A DNA stretch of 64,000 bases from Bradyrhizobium sp. WBAH42. Lineage in GTDB: Bacteria; Pseudomonadota; Alphaproteobacteria; Rhizobiales; Xanthobacteraceae. The notes under the pieces were generated by a model that was not told the origin of the DNA, searched no databases, and was given only the letters and a program-made list of their open reading frames with translations. The position numbers were made by a program, and so were the translations under genes. Where the stretch lies: positions 4,969,001 to 5,033,000 of the forward strand of contig NZ_CP036533.1 in assembly GCF_024585265.1 (NCBI RefSeq), read 5' to 3'. This document shows positions 35,817 to 44,580 of the stretch, in pieces. Numbering within the stretch: position 1 is the stretch's first letter; each line of letters starts with the position of its first letter.

Positions 35817-35876
35817 GGCGATGATAAAGCAACGCCCATGCCAGGCGTTCCCGCGACGGTCCGCGCTTTTTCCAGC

Positions 35877-36149
35877 TCAGTGCGTGGTGATCGCAGGCGG
35901 CGCGTCGGGTGCGACGTCGAAGGCGCCGAGATGGAATTCCTCGCCGGCGGAGTCGGGCGATTCGGAACTCTGCGCCAGCAGCGTGAACGCGGCCTGCGGG
36001 TATCGCTTCCAGATCTCGAGATCGCCGGCGGTGATGGTGAGCCAGCCGAACGTGTACATGTAGCGTCCGGGCTCGGTGACCCGGCCGACCCTGTCCCAGG
36101 TGATCTTACCAACCTTGATCTTTTCAGCCGTGATCTTGTCGACTGCCAT
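35877..36149 (-). CDS. Small cytoplasmic protein of unknown function
   Basis: A 90-residue protein starting MAVDKITAEKIKVGKITWDR, then RYMYTFGWLTITAGDLEIW. Mixed alpha/beta, with no membrane segment. The ATG at 36149 follows GATCGGGGGACCGA. It lies in the same direction as the small membrane protein gene downstream. No family recognised. Confidence 0.6.
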   Translation of the reverse strand: MAVDKITAEKIKVGKITWDRVGRVTEPGRYMYTFGWLTITAGDLEIWKRYPQAAFTLLAQSSESPDSAGEEFHLGAFDVAPDAPPAITTH

Positions 36150-36253
36150 TCGGTCCCCCGATCGCAAGTCTGCAAAATGACGTCCGGCCCGAGGCACAGA
36201 CCTGCAAAAGCTGATCCGGCATTGGGGCCGCTATAGGGCGGCGTGGCGGAGGG

Positions 36254-36880
36254 TCAGGCCGACTTCAGCAAGGGCGCGCGCACGATCAGGCGGCCGAGGT
36301 CGTCCCGGTCCTGCTTTTCGGCGAATTTGACCGCAAAGCCGTGGTCGAACTTGCGGATCACCCGCCCGACGCAGCCGCCGACAGCAAGCGGGGTTCCGAT
36401 CGCCGGATCGTATTCGGAGGACACCGCGACGCCGGCCGTCGAGACGTCGATGATGAAGCAGGAATGGCTGCTGCCGTCCGCGAGGGTCAGGACGGTGTGC
36501 GAGATCTGCGGAACGAAACGCGCGTCACGCCGCAGTTCCCGAACGCTGGCATCCTTCTGCTTCTTCTCCAGCCAGGTCAGCTTTTCCGACATCCAGGCGC
36601 GCCGCGCCCGCGTCATCTCGAGTTCCATCAGGAAGCCTGCCTTCAATGTCGCACTGATGGTGCCCTGGAATTCGCCGAAATCCTGGAAGTAAGAGGTCAA
36701 GCGCTCGCCGACCTTGCCGACCACAGGCACGTCCACGATCATCCGGAAGGGTGAGACGCGCTTGGTCCGGCAGGCGAAACTGCGGAGCTTGCCCTCGCAA
36801 TCGTACCAGCGGGGCAGCGAGTAGCTGCCGCTGACCGCAACATCCACTGCTCGCTGCCTCAGGAATTCTGCGACGGACAT
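36254..36880 (-). CDS. PilZ-domain protein
   Basis: A 208-residue protein. The C-terminal PilZ domain shows the cyclic-di-GMP signature: RRDARF (RxxxR type) near residue 120 and DVSTAGVAVSS (DxSxxG) about 30 residues later. The N-terminal half (SLPRWYDCEGKLRSFACRT) looks like a second, degenerate PilZ-like barrel joined by a helix (EMTRARRAWMSEKLTWLEKK). It probably binds c-di-GMP and regulates a surface or motility output. Start at the ATG 36880. Confidence 0.8.
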   Translation of the reverse strand: MSVAEFLRQRAVDVAVSGSYSLPRWYDCEGKLRSFACRTKRVSPFRMIVDVPVVGKVGERLTSYFQDFGEFQGTISATLKAGFLMELEMTRARRAWMSEKLTWLEKKQKDASVRELRRDARFVPQISHTVLTLADGSSHSCFIIDVSTAGVAVSSEYDPAIGTPLAVGGCVGRVIRKFDHGFAVKFAEKQDRDDLGRLIVRAPLLKSA

Positions 36881-37097
36881 GAGCGCCAATCTGCTTTGGA
36901 TGACTTCCGTACTTTCACGGTAACTGCGAAACTCTAAGCAAATGATACTGAAGCCCAAGAGCAGGGGTAAACTTTCAGTAAATGCGCGGCTCGGCGGCAC
37001 AGTAGGGCGCGCGGCATAAAGCCCCGTTGTGCTACAGGCAATCGCACAGCGTTGTCCACTCAGGGTGCAGCGAAGACACGGCGCTCCGCGGCGGCCC

Positions 37098-37793
37098 CTA
37101 GAGGAGTCCGAACAGCACCAGAATAGTCAGCGCGGCAGCGGCCCCGGCGAACTGGATCGTCCTCCACGTCGGGGCGTCCGGACGGATCTCCCATCCCAAA
37201 CGCGGCAATGCGCGCCGCAATGCGAGCGCCGTCAATGCCTCGACGACGGCGAGCAGAAGGGCAATGCCTGCCAGGGAAGGCCATGACTCGGTCGGAGGCA
37301 TCCATGGTGCGAGCCACACGGGGACGGAGCCTTTCAAAGCGCCGAGCAACGCGAACCATCCGAACCAGAATACAGAGCGCTTGACGAGGTCTGGGCCGAT
37401 TGTTTCGGGCTCGAGGCGGATACCGATGCTTGCCAGCGCGCGTTCAATGCGCTCGCCGTCGGTCAGGAACAGAAACGCGCCGAAATAGAGAGGAACGTGC
37501 GACTGGAAGAGCAGCCCGCCGACACCGAACAGGACGACGTAGGCGATGACATCGCTAACAGCGTCCTTGGCGCTGCTGCCAGACGGCACGGGTGCGGCCG
37601 GCGCAAAATCGGCCTGGGGCCGCGGCGCCGACCGGGCGCGCGCCATGTGCTCGAGCATTTTGGCGCGTCGCTCCGGCGAATATGGCGCGGTGCGGCGCAT
37701 CCATGCCAGTGGCGTGGTCGTCGTGGAGGGGAGGCCGGACTGGCCTTCCAAGGTCGGCTTGCCCTGCTCCATGAGTCGAACCAGATCCTTCAA
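37098..37793 (-). CDS. Membrane protein of unknown function
   Basis: A 231-residue protein. A 75-residue polar N-terminus (RRTAPYSPERRAKMLEHMAR) is followed by four or five hydrophobic segments (SDVIAYVVLFGVGGLLF, SVFWFGWFALLGALKG, LAGIALLLAVVEALTALAL, FAGAAAALTILVLFGLL). No recognised family. It diverges from the methyltransferase-glycosyltransferase gene across 306 bases in which I see no further gene. Confidence 0.6.
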   Translation of the reverse strand: MKDLVRLMEQGKPTLEGQSGLPSTTTTPLAWMRRTAPYSPERRAKMLEHMARARSAPRPQADFAPAAPVPSGSSAKDAVSDVIAYVVLFGVGGLLFQSHVPLYFGAFLFLTDGERIERALASIGIRLEPETIGPDLVKRSVFWFGWFALLGALKGSVPVWLAPWMPPTESWPSLAGIALLLAVVEALTALALRRALPRLGWEIRPDAPTWRTIQFAGAAAALTILVLFGLL

Positions 37794-38099
37794 TGCGCGG
37801 CGCCGCCGCGGCGGTGGTTTCCTTCAGACATTGGTTGCGGGTGAGGGCTGGGGAGTTCATGCCGGGTAACGGATTTTGCCGCTCATCGTCGCCGGCCGAG
37901 GACGAATGGATGGCGGCATATCCGGCGATCCACGTCGATGATCTTCCTGTTGATCTCGCTCTCCAGTTGCGCTTGAGTACGATTAGGTCTGGGGGACCAT
38001 ATTGATGTCTAATTTGGTGGCTGCGGCGTCCTGCGCCGCGGCGTTGAATTTTGCGGTCCGTTTCAGTTCGAGCAGGCTCAATGAAACCTGCGTCTTGCC

Positions 38100-39538
38100 A
38101 TGGACATGACAGTCGTCTCCGACTGCCTGTCCCCGCGGAAGGCAGGAATTCTAGATCACGCCGACCGGATCGCCGCGGATCGCGTGGCGTGGCGCGAGAG
38201 GAACCGCTTTTTTCACGACGAGGATGAGCGCTATCTCCGGTTTCTGATCCCGCCGGGAAGCCGCGTCCTCGACATTGGTTGCGGCATCGGCGATACGCTC
38301 GCGAGTCTTGCGCCATCACATGGCGTCGGGGTCGATCTCTGTCGCAAGCAAATCACGATCGCGCGGCAGCGCCACCCCGATCTCACCTTCATCGAAGGCG
38401 ATGCCGAAGACCCCGCGACGCTCGATGGGCTGCAAGGTCCGTTCGACTATATCCTCGTCCTCGATACGATCGGTTCGGTGGAGGATTGTCAGAGGTTCAT
38501 CGCCCAGCTGCATCCGTTCTGTACGCGGAATACGCGCCTGGTGATCGGCTACTTCTCGCATCTCTGGTATCCCCTGCTGAAATTCGCCGAATTCGTCGGC
38601 CTGCGGATGCCGCAACCGGACCAGAACGTGCTGTCGCCGACCGACCTGCGCAGCCTTGCCAGGCTTGCGGATTTCGATCCGGTGAAGTGCTCTCTCCGGT
38701 CGGGATGTTCGGGGTCGGCCGTTTTCTCAATCGTTTCGTCAGCGTGCTCCCGGGGATCCGCCAACTGGCGCTTCGGCATTATCTGGTCGCTCGCTCCGGC
38801 CGCAGCGCGAGGGAAGAATTCGCTTCGGCCACCGTCGTCGTCCCGGCGCGCAACGAACGCGGCAATATCGAGCCTGCGGTCCTGCGAATTCCCGACTTCT
38901 GCAGCGACATCGAGATCATCTTCATCGAAGGTCACAGCCAGGACGGTACGTTCGAGGAGATGGAGCGGGTCAAGCAGGCGCATCCATCCAAGGACATCAA
39001 GGTGATGCGGCAGCCGGGCAAGGGCAAAGCCGACGCCGTCTTCACCGCCTTCGACGCGGCGCGCGGCGACGTGCTGATCATTCTCGACGCCGACCTGACG
39101 ATGCCGCCGGAGCAGATTCCGAAATTCGTCGAGGCGCTGCAGGCGGGCAAGGGCGAATTCGTCAACGGATCGCGCCTGGTCTATCCCATGGACGATGGCG
39201 CGATGCGCTTCCTCAACCTGATCGCCAACAAGATCTTCTCCTATCTGTTCTCCTGGCTGCTCAATCAGCGCTATACCGACACGCTGTGCGGCACCAAGGT
39301 TCTGCGCCGCAGCGACTATCAGCGCCTGAAGGCCGGCAAGGCCTATTTCGGTGATTTCGATCCGTTCGGCGACTTCGACCTGATCTTCGGCGCATCGAAG
39401 CTCAACCTGAAGACCGTGGATCTCCCGATCCGCTATGCCGCGCGCACGTACGGCGAGACTCAGATCTCCAGGTTTCGCCATGGCTGGATGTTGCTGAAGA
39501 TGGTGGCTTTCGCCTTCTTCAAAATCAAGGCGATCTAG
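38100..39538 (+). pseudogene. Methyltransferase-glycosyltransferase fusion, frameshifted
   Basis: Two domains of one protein lie in different frames. The N-terminal part (from ATG 38100) is a class I SAM methyltransferase with the SAM motif VLDIGCGIGDTLASL and VGVDLCRKQITIARQ, readable to about 38690. The frame then moves back by one base, and the second part reads SPVGMFGVGRFLNRF followed by a GT2 glycosyltransferase (ATVVVPARNERGNIEPAV, ILDADLTMPPEQIPKF, NGSRLVYPMDDGAMRF, DTLCGTKVL). One missing base near 38685-38705 explains the break and restores 479 residues. It could be true decay, a sequencing error, or two proteins with reinitiation at ATG 38705. The next gene is a membrane GT-C enzyme. 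Confidence 0.8.
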
Positions 39539-39560
39539 GCCGCGGAAGCCACGGTTCGAT

Positions 39561-41198
39561 ATGTCAGACGATTGCTTTCCCGACGCACGGTTGAGCGGAA
39601 GGATCAGAACGCTGCTGATCCTCATCGTGCCGTCGCTGTATCTGGCGGCGACCTTGCTCTATTCGGCCTACCAGGCCGTTTGGGGCGTCCAGGTCGATCC
39701 GGAATCGGCCTACACGATGAACGGGCTGGCGATGGCGGCGGGATACGGCTCGCTGAAATTCGATCACCCGGGTACGACGACGACGCTGCTCGTCGCGTTG
39801 ATCGTCAGGGGCTGGGCTCTGGTCGCCGGGGCCGGGGATATCGTCGCGTTCGGGCTCGAACACTACGATGCCATCACATGGGCAGGCCGAACCGGAGAGG
39901 CGCTGGCGCTCACTGGCGCGTTGCTGGCGAGCGGACTCATCGTCGGTCGGACGACCCAGAGCGCGATCGCTGCGATGCTGTTTCAGGCCGGTGCGTTCGT
40001 GCACTCCGACTCGTTTCACTTCCAGACCGTGCTTGCGCCGGAAAGCCTGATGGCCGCCTTCGCGCTGTTCGGCATGGCGATCGTGATCAAGGCCGCGCTC
40101 GATGCGCGCCCGCCGGGGACGGGGCTCGGCGTCGTGTCCGGGGTCATCTTCGCCGTCGGATTTTCGACCAAATATCTCTATCTGCCGCAGGCGCTGTTCG
40201 CCGTGTGCCTGCTCAGAAACAGGCGTGCGTTCGTCGCCGCCACGATCGCCGGGGCGATCGGCTTCGTTGGCTTCAGCCTGATCTTCAATCCGGGAACGAT
40301 CACGCGCGGATTCGGATGGCTTGCGCAAATCGCCACCCACAAGGGAAACTACGGCGAGGGCGAGCCAGGGTTCATTGATTTCGGAATATTCTGGTCGAAC
40401 ATGGCCGCGATCGTCAAAGCCGCGCCGCTTGTGCTCGCCGTGTACGTCGTCGCCGCGGCCGTGGCGCTGACCTGGTGCGTCAGGAGCCGGAGCTGGCGGG
40501 ATCCGGTCAGCCTGACGCTCGGTGCCGCCGTCCTCATCTATGCCGCGCACCTCGTGGCAACGTCGAAGCATTATGCGGTCCATTACATGCTGCTGCCCTG
40601 GGTGCTGACGGGTGGCGTACTGGTCCTTGTGGTGGTGCAGGTCAGACGGCTCGTCCCGGCGGTCCCGTCGGCCGCGCTGAGCCTGCTCGCTGGCAGCCTG
40701 TGCGTGGCGATCAGCGCGGGGACGTTGATCGAAGCCCGCGGCGCAGCGCTGCATTCGTATCGCTTGAACGCGATCGGAGCCAGGCTCTCGAAGGCCGTGG
40801 TCGCGGCAGGCCCCGCCTGCGCCAACGTCTCCAGCATGTTCGTGCGCGCGCCGGAAAACGACATGAACCACGGCTGGGACATGACGGTGCAGCTCTGGGG
40901 CGACAAGGCGATGCGGGACAGGTTCTCTGCGGCCTATGCGAGCGTCTTCAGGATCCCGCTCCTGGACCACAACGGCTACACGCACGTCCTCAAGAACAAC
41001 TTTCGTCCGGACAGCTACGCGAAGCTCGCGGCGGATTATCCCTGCATCATCGTCCGCGCACCGGAGGCGCTCGATGCCGAAAGCTCGATCGGGCTGCTGG
41101 GCCTCAATCCCGACCATTGCCTGATCGAGGGGATCCACGTCTATACCGTCGGGCTTGCCTGCGCGAAGGTCGGCAGCAGCTTCCTGGAGCAGCGGTGA
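39561..41198 (+). CDS. Multi-pass membrane glycosyltransferase-like protein (GT-C type)
   Basis: A 545-residue protein with about ten hydrophobic helices in the first 390 residues and a soluble C-terminal domain (residues about 390-545). The acidic site just after the first helix (VWGVQVDPESAYTMNGLAMA) and FDHPGTTTTLLVAL fit the ArnT/PMT-type GT-C fold, which transfers sugars from lipid carriers at the periplasmic face. It follows the methyltransferase-GT2 gene by 22 bases, so the two probably build one surface glycan or glycolipid. Confidence 0.75.
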   Translation: MSDDCFPDARLSGRIRTLLILIVPSLYLAATLLYSAYQAVWGVQVDPESAYTMNGLAMAAGYGSLKFDHPGTTTTLLVALIVRGWALVAGAGDIVAFGLEHYDAITWAGRTGEALALTGALLASGLIVGRTTQSAIAAMLFQAGAFVHSDSFHFQTVLAPESLMAAFALFGMAIVIKAALDARPPGTGLGVVSGVIFAVGFSTKYLYLPQALFAVCLLRNRRAFVAATIAGAIGFVGFSLIFNPGTITRGFGWLAQIATHKGNYGEGEPGFIDFGIFWSNMAAIVKAAPLVLAVYVVAAAVALTWCVRSRSWRDPVSLTLGAAVLIYAAHLVATSKHYAVHYMLLPWVLTGGVLVLVVVQVRRLVPAVPSAALSLLAGSLCVAISAGTLIEARGAALHSYRLNAIGARLSKAVVAAGPACANVSSMFVRAPENDMNHGWDMTVQLWGDKAMRDRFSAAYASVFRIPLLDHNGYTHVLKNNFRPDSYAKLAADYPCIIVRAPEALDAESSIGLLGLNPDHCLIEGIHVYTVGLACAKVGSSFLEQR

Positions 41199-41216
41199 GG
41201 GGGATTGCGGACTGGC

Positions 41217-41291
41217 TGGCGCTCCCTAGCGGAATCGAACCGCTCTCTCCACCGTGAAAGGGTGGCGTCCTAACCGATAGACGAAGGGAGC
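41217..41291 (-). tRNA. tRNA-Glu (anticodon TTC)
   Basis: Read on the minus strand: acceptor GCTCCCT pairs with AGGGAGC, D arm TCGTCTATCGGTTAGGAC, anticodon loop CTTTCAC giving anticodon TTC, T arm GCGGTTCGATTCCGC. Discriminator G and an encoded CCA occupy 41217-41220. All stems close. It lies about 2.5 kb before the mosaic region, but I see no duplicated 3' end to mark an integration site. Confidence 0.97.
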
Positions 41292-41515
41292 AAACGCAGG
41301 GCCCTGCCGATTGTCCCGGCACGGCCGCTGGCCGGCCGAACAGGGTCCGGCGGCTTGCAGCGGGCGAACGTATAGTGGCCTTTGCGCTCCCGGGCAAGCC
41401 GTTCGGGAACGGTCTTTTGGCTCCGGTGGATAGTCCCGAGCCCGGGATCATTCGGAGGCGATTTCAACGGTTTGTTAGGGTTCCCTGCGTAGCGCTGGAC
41501 GGGGAGATTTTGCCG

Positions 41516-41770
41516 ATGCCACCGCCGAAGAAGCGCGCAGCCCGCAAGCTGCTGTCGCAGCACGCCTGGATTACGCTGGACGGCGGATTCGCCGCGCGGC
41601 ACTGCCTGGTCCAGGACATTTCGGATTCGGGCGCCAAGATCACCCTCGACGAGGACGCAAGCCAGCTTCCCGGCGTGATCCGGATGGCCTTCGCGCGCGA
41701 TGCGCGCACCGGGCGGAGCTGCCAAGTGATCTGGCGCCGCGGCAAGTCGGCCGGCGTCAGGTTCCTCTGA
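41516..41770 (+). CDS. Small PilZ-domain protein
   Basis: An 84-residue single PilZ barrel. KKRAARKLLSQHAWITLDGG is the N-terminal RxxxR-like segment, VQDISDSGAKITL is the DxSxxG motif, and CQVIWRRGKSAGVRFL is the family's usual end. Start at the ATG 41516, which has GGGGAG upstream; the frame is open earlier but without such a site. It probably binds cyclic-di-GMP, although the Arg motif is weaker than in full binders. Confidence 0.82.
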   Translation: MPPPKKRAARKLLSQHAWITLDGGFAARHCLVQDISDSGAKITLDEDASQLPGVIRMAFARDARTGRSCQVIWRRGKSAGVRFL

Positions 41771-41820
41771 TCGCGGACCGCCCGATGGCGCGCGCGGCCG
41801 GTCCGGGCTACAAGGCGGCG

Positions 41821-42066
41821 ATGCGCACGCCGCTCCTCATCCTGCTCTGTCTGCTGGCCACGTCCGCGACCGCGGCCGAGAGCCTGCGCCTGCCGCCTGC
41901 CGAGCCGCCACAGGCGGGCAACTCGCTGCCGCTGGCCGGCAGCACGGCCGGGAAGGCGAAGGCAGGCTCCTGCGCCGCGTACGGCCCGCGCTTCGTGATG
42001 GTCGAGGGCACCGGGACCTGCGTCCAGCTCGGCGGCGCGATCAGCGTCGACACCATCCGGCGCTGA
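41821..42066 (+). CDS. Small exported protein resembling a porin N-terminus
   Basis: An 81-residue protein. The signal peptide MRTPLLILLCLLATSATAA is followed by a Pro-rich linker, then CAAYGPRFVMVEGTGTCVQL and GGAISVD. The two-Cys segment resembles the conserved region near the start of rhizobial Omp2-type porins, but the barrel is absent. ATG 41821 with AAGG upstream is preferred over ATG 41785. Could be a free-standing micro-protein or a porin remnant. Confidence 0.6.
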   Translation: MRTPLLILLCLLATSATAAESLRLPPAEPPQAGNSLPLAGSTAGKAKAGSCAAYGPRFVMVEGTGTCVQLGGAISVDTIRR

Positions 42067-42071
42067 AGGCC

Positions 42072-42239
42072 ATGCCTGCGGATCTGGTGCGGCTCGACAT
42101 CATCGTTCCCGTGCTGATGTATTGCGCGCTGCTGTGGTGGGTCGGCCGCGGCCTCAGCTGGACCGCGCGCCTTGCGACCGCCGCGGTGACGCTGTTGCTG
42201 ATCATCGCCGTGCTGCTGGTCGAGCGCGGCTGGCGCTAG
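42072..42239 (+). CDS. Small two-helix membrane protein
   Basis: A 55-residue protein with two helices (IIVPVLMYCALLWWVG and LATAAVTLLLIIAVLLV) joined by RGLSWTAR. The ATG at 42072 is preceded by CTGAAGGCC and lies six bases after the preceding stop, so the two small genes form one unit. No family recognised. Confidence 0.65.
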   Translation: MPADLVRLDIIVPVLMYCALLWWVGRGLSWTARLATAAVTLLLIIAVLLVERGWR

Positions 42240-42256
42240 CGCACGTCAAAAGTTGA

Positions 42257-42281
42257 GAAAACAACCCCATGCACAGTAGCC
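42257..42281. repeat. Inverted copy of the 17886-17910 repeat
   Basis: These 25 bases are the exact reverse complement of 17886-17910, including GAAAACAACCCC. Here the partner arm needed to form the hairpin is absent. It lies between convergent genes. Confidence 0.6.
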
Positions 42282-42366
42282 GTCAAGCGCGGCCGTGACG
42301 CCGCGGGGCGCGCGCCGGAACGAGGATTCCCCGCGCGATCGCCGCAGCTTGACCCGCGCGAGGTGC

Positions 42367-43005
42367 TCACGACATCGGCGGTGCGACGAATTGCGCAAAT
42401 CCCGGCCGCTTGCCGAGCTCGGCGAGCCAGCGCGTGAGGTGCGGCTGTGCCGGCCGGCTGATGCCCTCGACCCCGAGCCAGCGCCGCGCATAGGATCCGA
42501 CGGCGATATCGGCCAGCGTGAACGTATCGCCCTCGATGAAGCGGCGCGTGGCGAGCAGGCGGTCGGCGATCGCCCAGACCTCGGCAGCGGCATCGGCATC
42601 GCGCTGCACCTGGATCATGTCGCGCTCGGCGGGCGCGGTGCGTACGATGCCCCAGAACACCGGGCGGTCGACCGGCTGCACCGTCGCCAGCGTCCAGTCG
42701 AGCCAGCGGTCGACCGAGGCGCGCTGCTTCGGCGCCTCGGGGTAGATCGGCGTGCCGCGCCCATGCGCCATGCAGAGATAACGCATGATCGAATTGGATT
42801 CCCACAGCACGAAGTCGCCCTCGACCAGCGTCGGAATCCGCGCATTGGGATTCATCGACAGATATTCGGCCTCGCGCGTCTTGCCGTATTGCATGCCGGC
42901 ATCGATCCGCTCGTAAGCGAGGCCGAGCTCGGTGCAGCACCACAGCACCTTCTGCACGTTGACCGAGTTGGCGCGGCCCCAGATCGTCAGCTTGGTGTCA
43001 GGCAT
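42367..43005 (-). CDS. Glutathione S-transferase family protein
   Basis: A 212-residue GST. The thioredoxin-like N-terminal domain has LTIWGRANSVNVQKVLWCCTE, the cis-Pro motif NARIPTLVEG and the gamma-glutamyl site WESNSIMRYL. The helical domain follows (VDRWLDWTLATVQPVDRPVF, FIEGDTFTLADIAVGSYARRW). Substrate unknown. The ATG at 43005 gives the normal N-terminus MPDTKLTIWGR. Confidence 0.92.
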   Translation of the reverse strand: MPDTKLTIWGRANSVNVQKVLWCCTELGLAYERIDAGMQYGKTREAEYLSMNPNARIPTLVEGDFVLWESNSIMRYLCMAHGRGTPIYPEAPKQRASVDRWLDWTLATVQPVDRPVFWGIVRTAPAERDMIQVQRDADAAAEVWAIADRLLATRRFIEGDTFTLADIAVGSYARRWLGVEGISRPAQPHLTRWLAELGKRPGFAQFVAPPMS

Positions 43006-43095
43006 GAAGCGTCTCCCCGCATTGTCGCTTGCTGCGGGTGATAGCGGAATTCGGCGCGCCGAGCGATGCGCGATTGCATCGTGCCCCTCATGCAA

Positions 43096-43120
43096 AAAGC
43101 TCCGCACGCGGCGGAGCTTT
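43096..43120. terminator. Rho-independent terminator
   Basis: AAAGCTCCGC and GCGGAGCTTT form a ten-base stem with a five-base loop; the minus-strand RNA ends in a U run. It lies 25 bases after the stop of the 26-residue gene on the minus strand. Confidence 0.75.
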
Positions 43121-43144
43121 CATTGCAAAGTTCAAGCCTTTCAC

Positions 43145-43225
43145 TCAGCGGCCGAAGAACAGCCACAACAGAATGATCACCGGGATCGGCACGCCAAGCA
43201 TCCACAGCAACAGCCCTCTCGCCAT
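43145..43225 (-). CDS. 26-residue hydrophobic micro-protein
   Basis: The ORF runs from ATG 43225 and encodes one hydrophobic helix (LLLWMLGVPIPVIILLWLFF). GGAGGAGG lies five bases before the ATG, an unusually strong ribosome-binding site, and a terminator follows the stop, so this is a complete transcription-translation unit. I recall similar tiny proteins being common in Rhizobiales; function unknown. Confidence 0.72.
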   Translation of the reverse strand: MARGLLLWMLGVPIPVIILLWLFFGR

Positions 43226-43297
43226 CGCATCCTCCTCCAATCGCATCGCTTGGAGGGTGAACGCGGGCAGTGGGCGCTTGTTCCTGCGCGAAAGGGC

Positions 43298-43750
43298 CTA
43301 CCAATGGCCGGTATTGGGCATCGACGCCCAGGGCTCCTGCGGCGGCTTCGGATCGCCCTTCTGCAGCAGCTCGATCGAGTGCAGGTCCGGCGAGCGGACG
43401 AAGGCCATGTTGCCGTCGCGCGGGGGACGGTTGATGGTGACGCCCGCCTTCATCAGCTTCTCGCAGGTGGCGTAGATGTCGTCGACCTCATAGGCGAGAT
43501 GGCCGAAGAAGCGATCCTCGCCATACTTCTCCTCGTCCCAATTGTAAGTGAGCTCGACCAGCGGCGCCCCGCGGGTCGGCGGCTGCTTCTTCAAGGCTTC
43601 GAGATCGTCCGCCGAGCACAGGAACACCAGCGTGAACCGCCCCTTCTCGTTCTCGATCCGCCGCACCTCCTTCAAGCCGAAAGCATCAACATAGAATTTC
43701 AGCGCGACATCGAGATTGCGCACGCGCAGCATGGTGTGGAGGTATCGCAT
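43298..43750 (-). CDS. VOC-family protein (glyoxalase I-like)
   Basis: A 150-residue protein with two beta-alpha-beta-beta-beta modules. MRYLHTMLRVRNLDVALKFY carries the first metal His, LVELTYNWDEEKYGED the first Glu region, FGHLAYEVDDIYATCEKL the second His and DLHSIELLQKG the final Glu, the full set for glyoxalase I (lactoylglutathione lyase). The ATG at 43750 is the natural start. It is the last clearly chromosomal gene before the mosaic region. Confidence 0.88.
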   Translation of the reverse strand: MRYLHTMLRVRNLDVALKFYVDAFGLKEVRRIENEKGRFTLVFLCSADDLEALKKQPPTRGAPLVELTYNWDEEKYGEDRFFGHLAYEVDDIYATCEKLMKAGVTINRPPRDGNMAFVRSPDLHSIELLQKGDPKPPQEPWASMPNTGHW

Positions 43751-43845
43751 GGTTGTTGCTCCCTGGAACGGACGGAGGGTTTTGTCTTGGGCCGGGACAG
43801 CCGGCTCTCGGCGGCAAGTCAGGCGGGAAAGAAGACACCGAGCCG

Positions 43846-44580
43846 GTGAGCCGGGTTGAGACCGCAAACAGCGCTGCGCGAGTAGAGCCTCGCAAGAGGG
43901 GATATTTCAATGCGGCGCAGATCTACGCCTACAGTCCCGGGGCGCTCTATCAGATTTACGCTGCACCGGGGCAGATCACGGATATCGCGCTCGAGGAAGG
44001 AGAGCAACTGACGGGATCAGGGCCGATCGCGTCCGGAGATACCGTACGCTGGGTCGTGGGTGATACCGAAAGCGGGAGCGGCGACACGCGGCGCGTCCAT
44101 ATTCTGGTCAAGCCGACCCGAGCTTCAATCGAGACCAACTTGGTGGTCAATACCGACCGGCGCACCTACCTGATCGAGCTTCGCTCCCGCGAACGGCCAT
44201 ACATGCCGTCTGTTGCCTGGTATTATCCAGAAACGGTACGGGAACGATCGCGCTCGGTCGCTCTGAAACCTGTTATTCCGGAGCCAGCGCAGCGCATCTC
44301 CCGCTATACGATCGAAGGGGACAGTCCTCCCTGGCGGCCCCTCGCCGCATATGACGATGGCCGCAAGGTCTACATTGAATTCCCGCAAGGTATCGTGCAG
44401 GGCGAGATGCCTCCGCTCTTCGTCATTGGTCCAGATGGCAAGACTGAACTCGTCAACTATCGCGCTTACGGCAACGTGTTGATCGTCGATCGGCTGTTTG
44501 CTGCCGCCGAACTGCGGCTTGGCGGCGAGCACCAGCAGAGGGTCCGTATTGTCAGGACCGACGGGAAGCCGTCGTCATGA
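43846..44580 (+). pseudogene. trbG: TrbG (VirB9-like) conjugation protein, N-terminally truncated
   Basis: The outer-membrane ring protein of the conjugative type IV secretion channel. About 244 residues remain, from SRVETANSAARVEP through FNAAQIYAYSPGALYQIYAA and RRVHILVKPTRASIETNLVV to the C-terminal domain (GDSPPWRPLAAYDDGRKVYI, RLFAAAELRLGGEHQQRVRI). The signal peptide and roughly the first 90 residues are missing; the upstream sequence belongs to the VOC gene region, so a junction lies near 43790-43845. Its stop overlaps the trbI start (ATGA), the normal operon order. Confidence 0.82.

Noticed and set aside
39564..41138. Long minus-strand frame opposite the GT-C membrane protein
   Set aside because: Shadow frame with Arg/Asp/His-rich composition; the plus strand encodes a clear multi-pass protein.
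41217..41291. tRNA-Glu as the integration site of the mosaic region
   Set aside because: No duplicate of the tRNA 3' end was seen downstream, and several intact chromosomal genes separate it from the mosaic part.
43753..43845. Upstream extension of trbG to TTG 43753
   Set aside because: The extra residues match nothing in TrbG and overlap the promoter region of the VOC gene; they are read-through of the junction.
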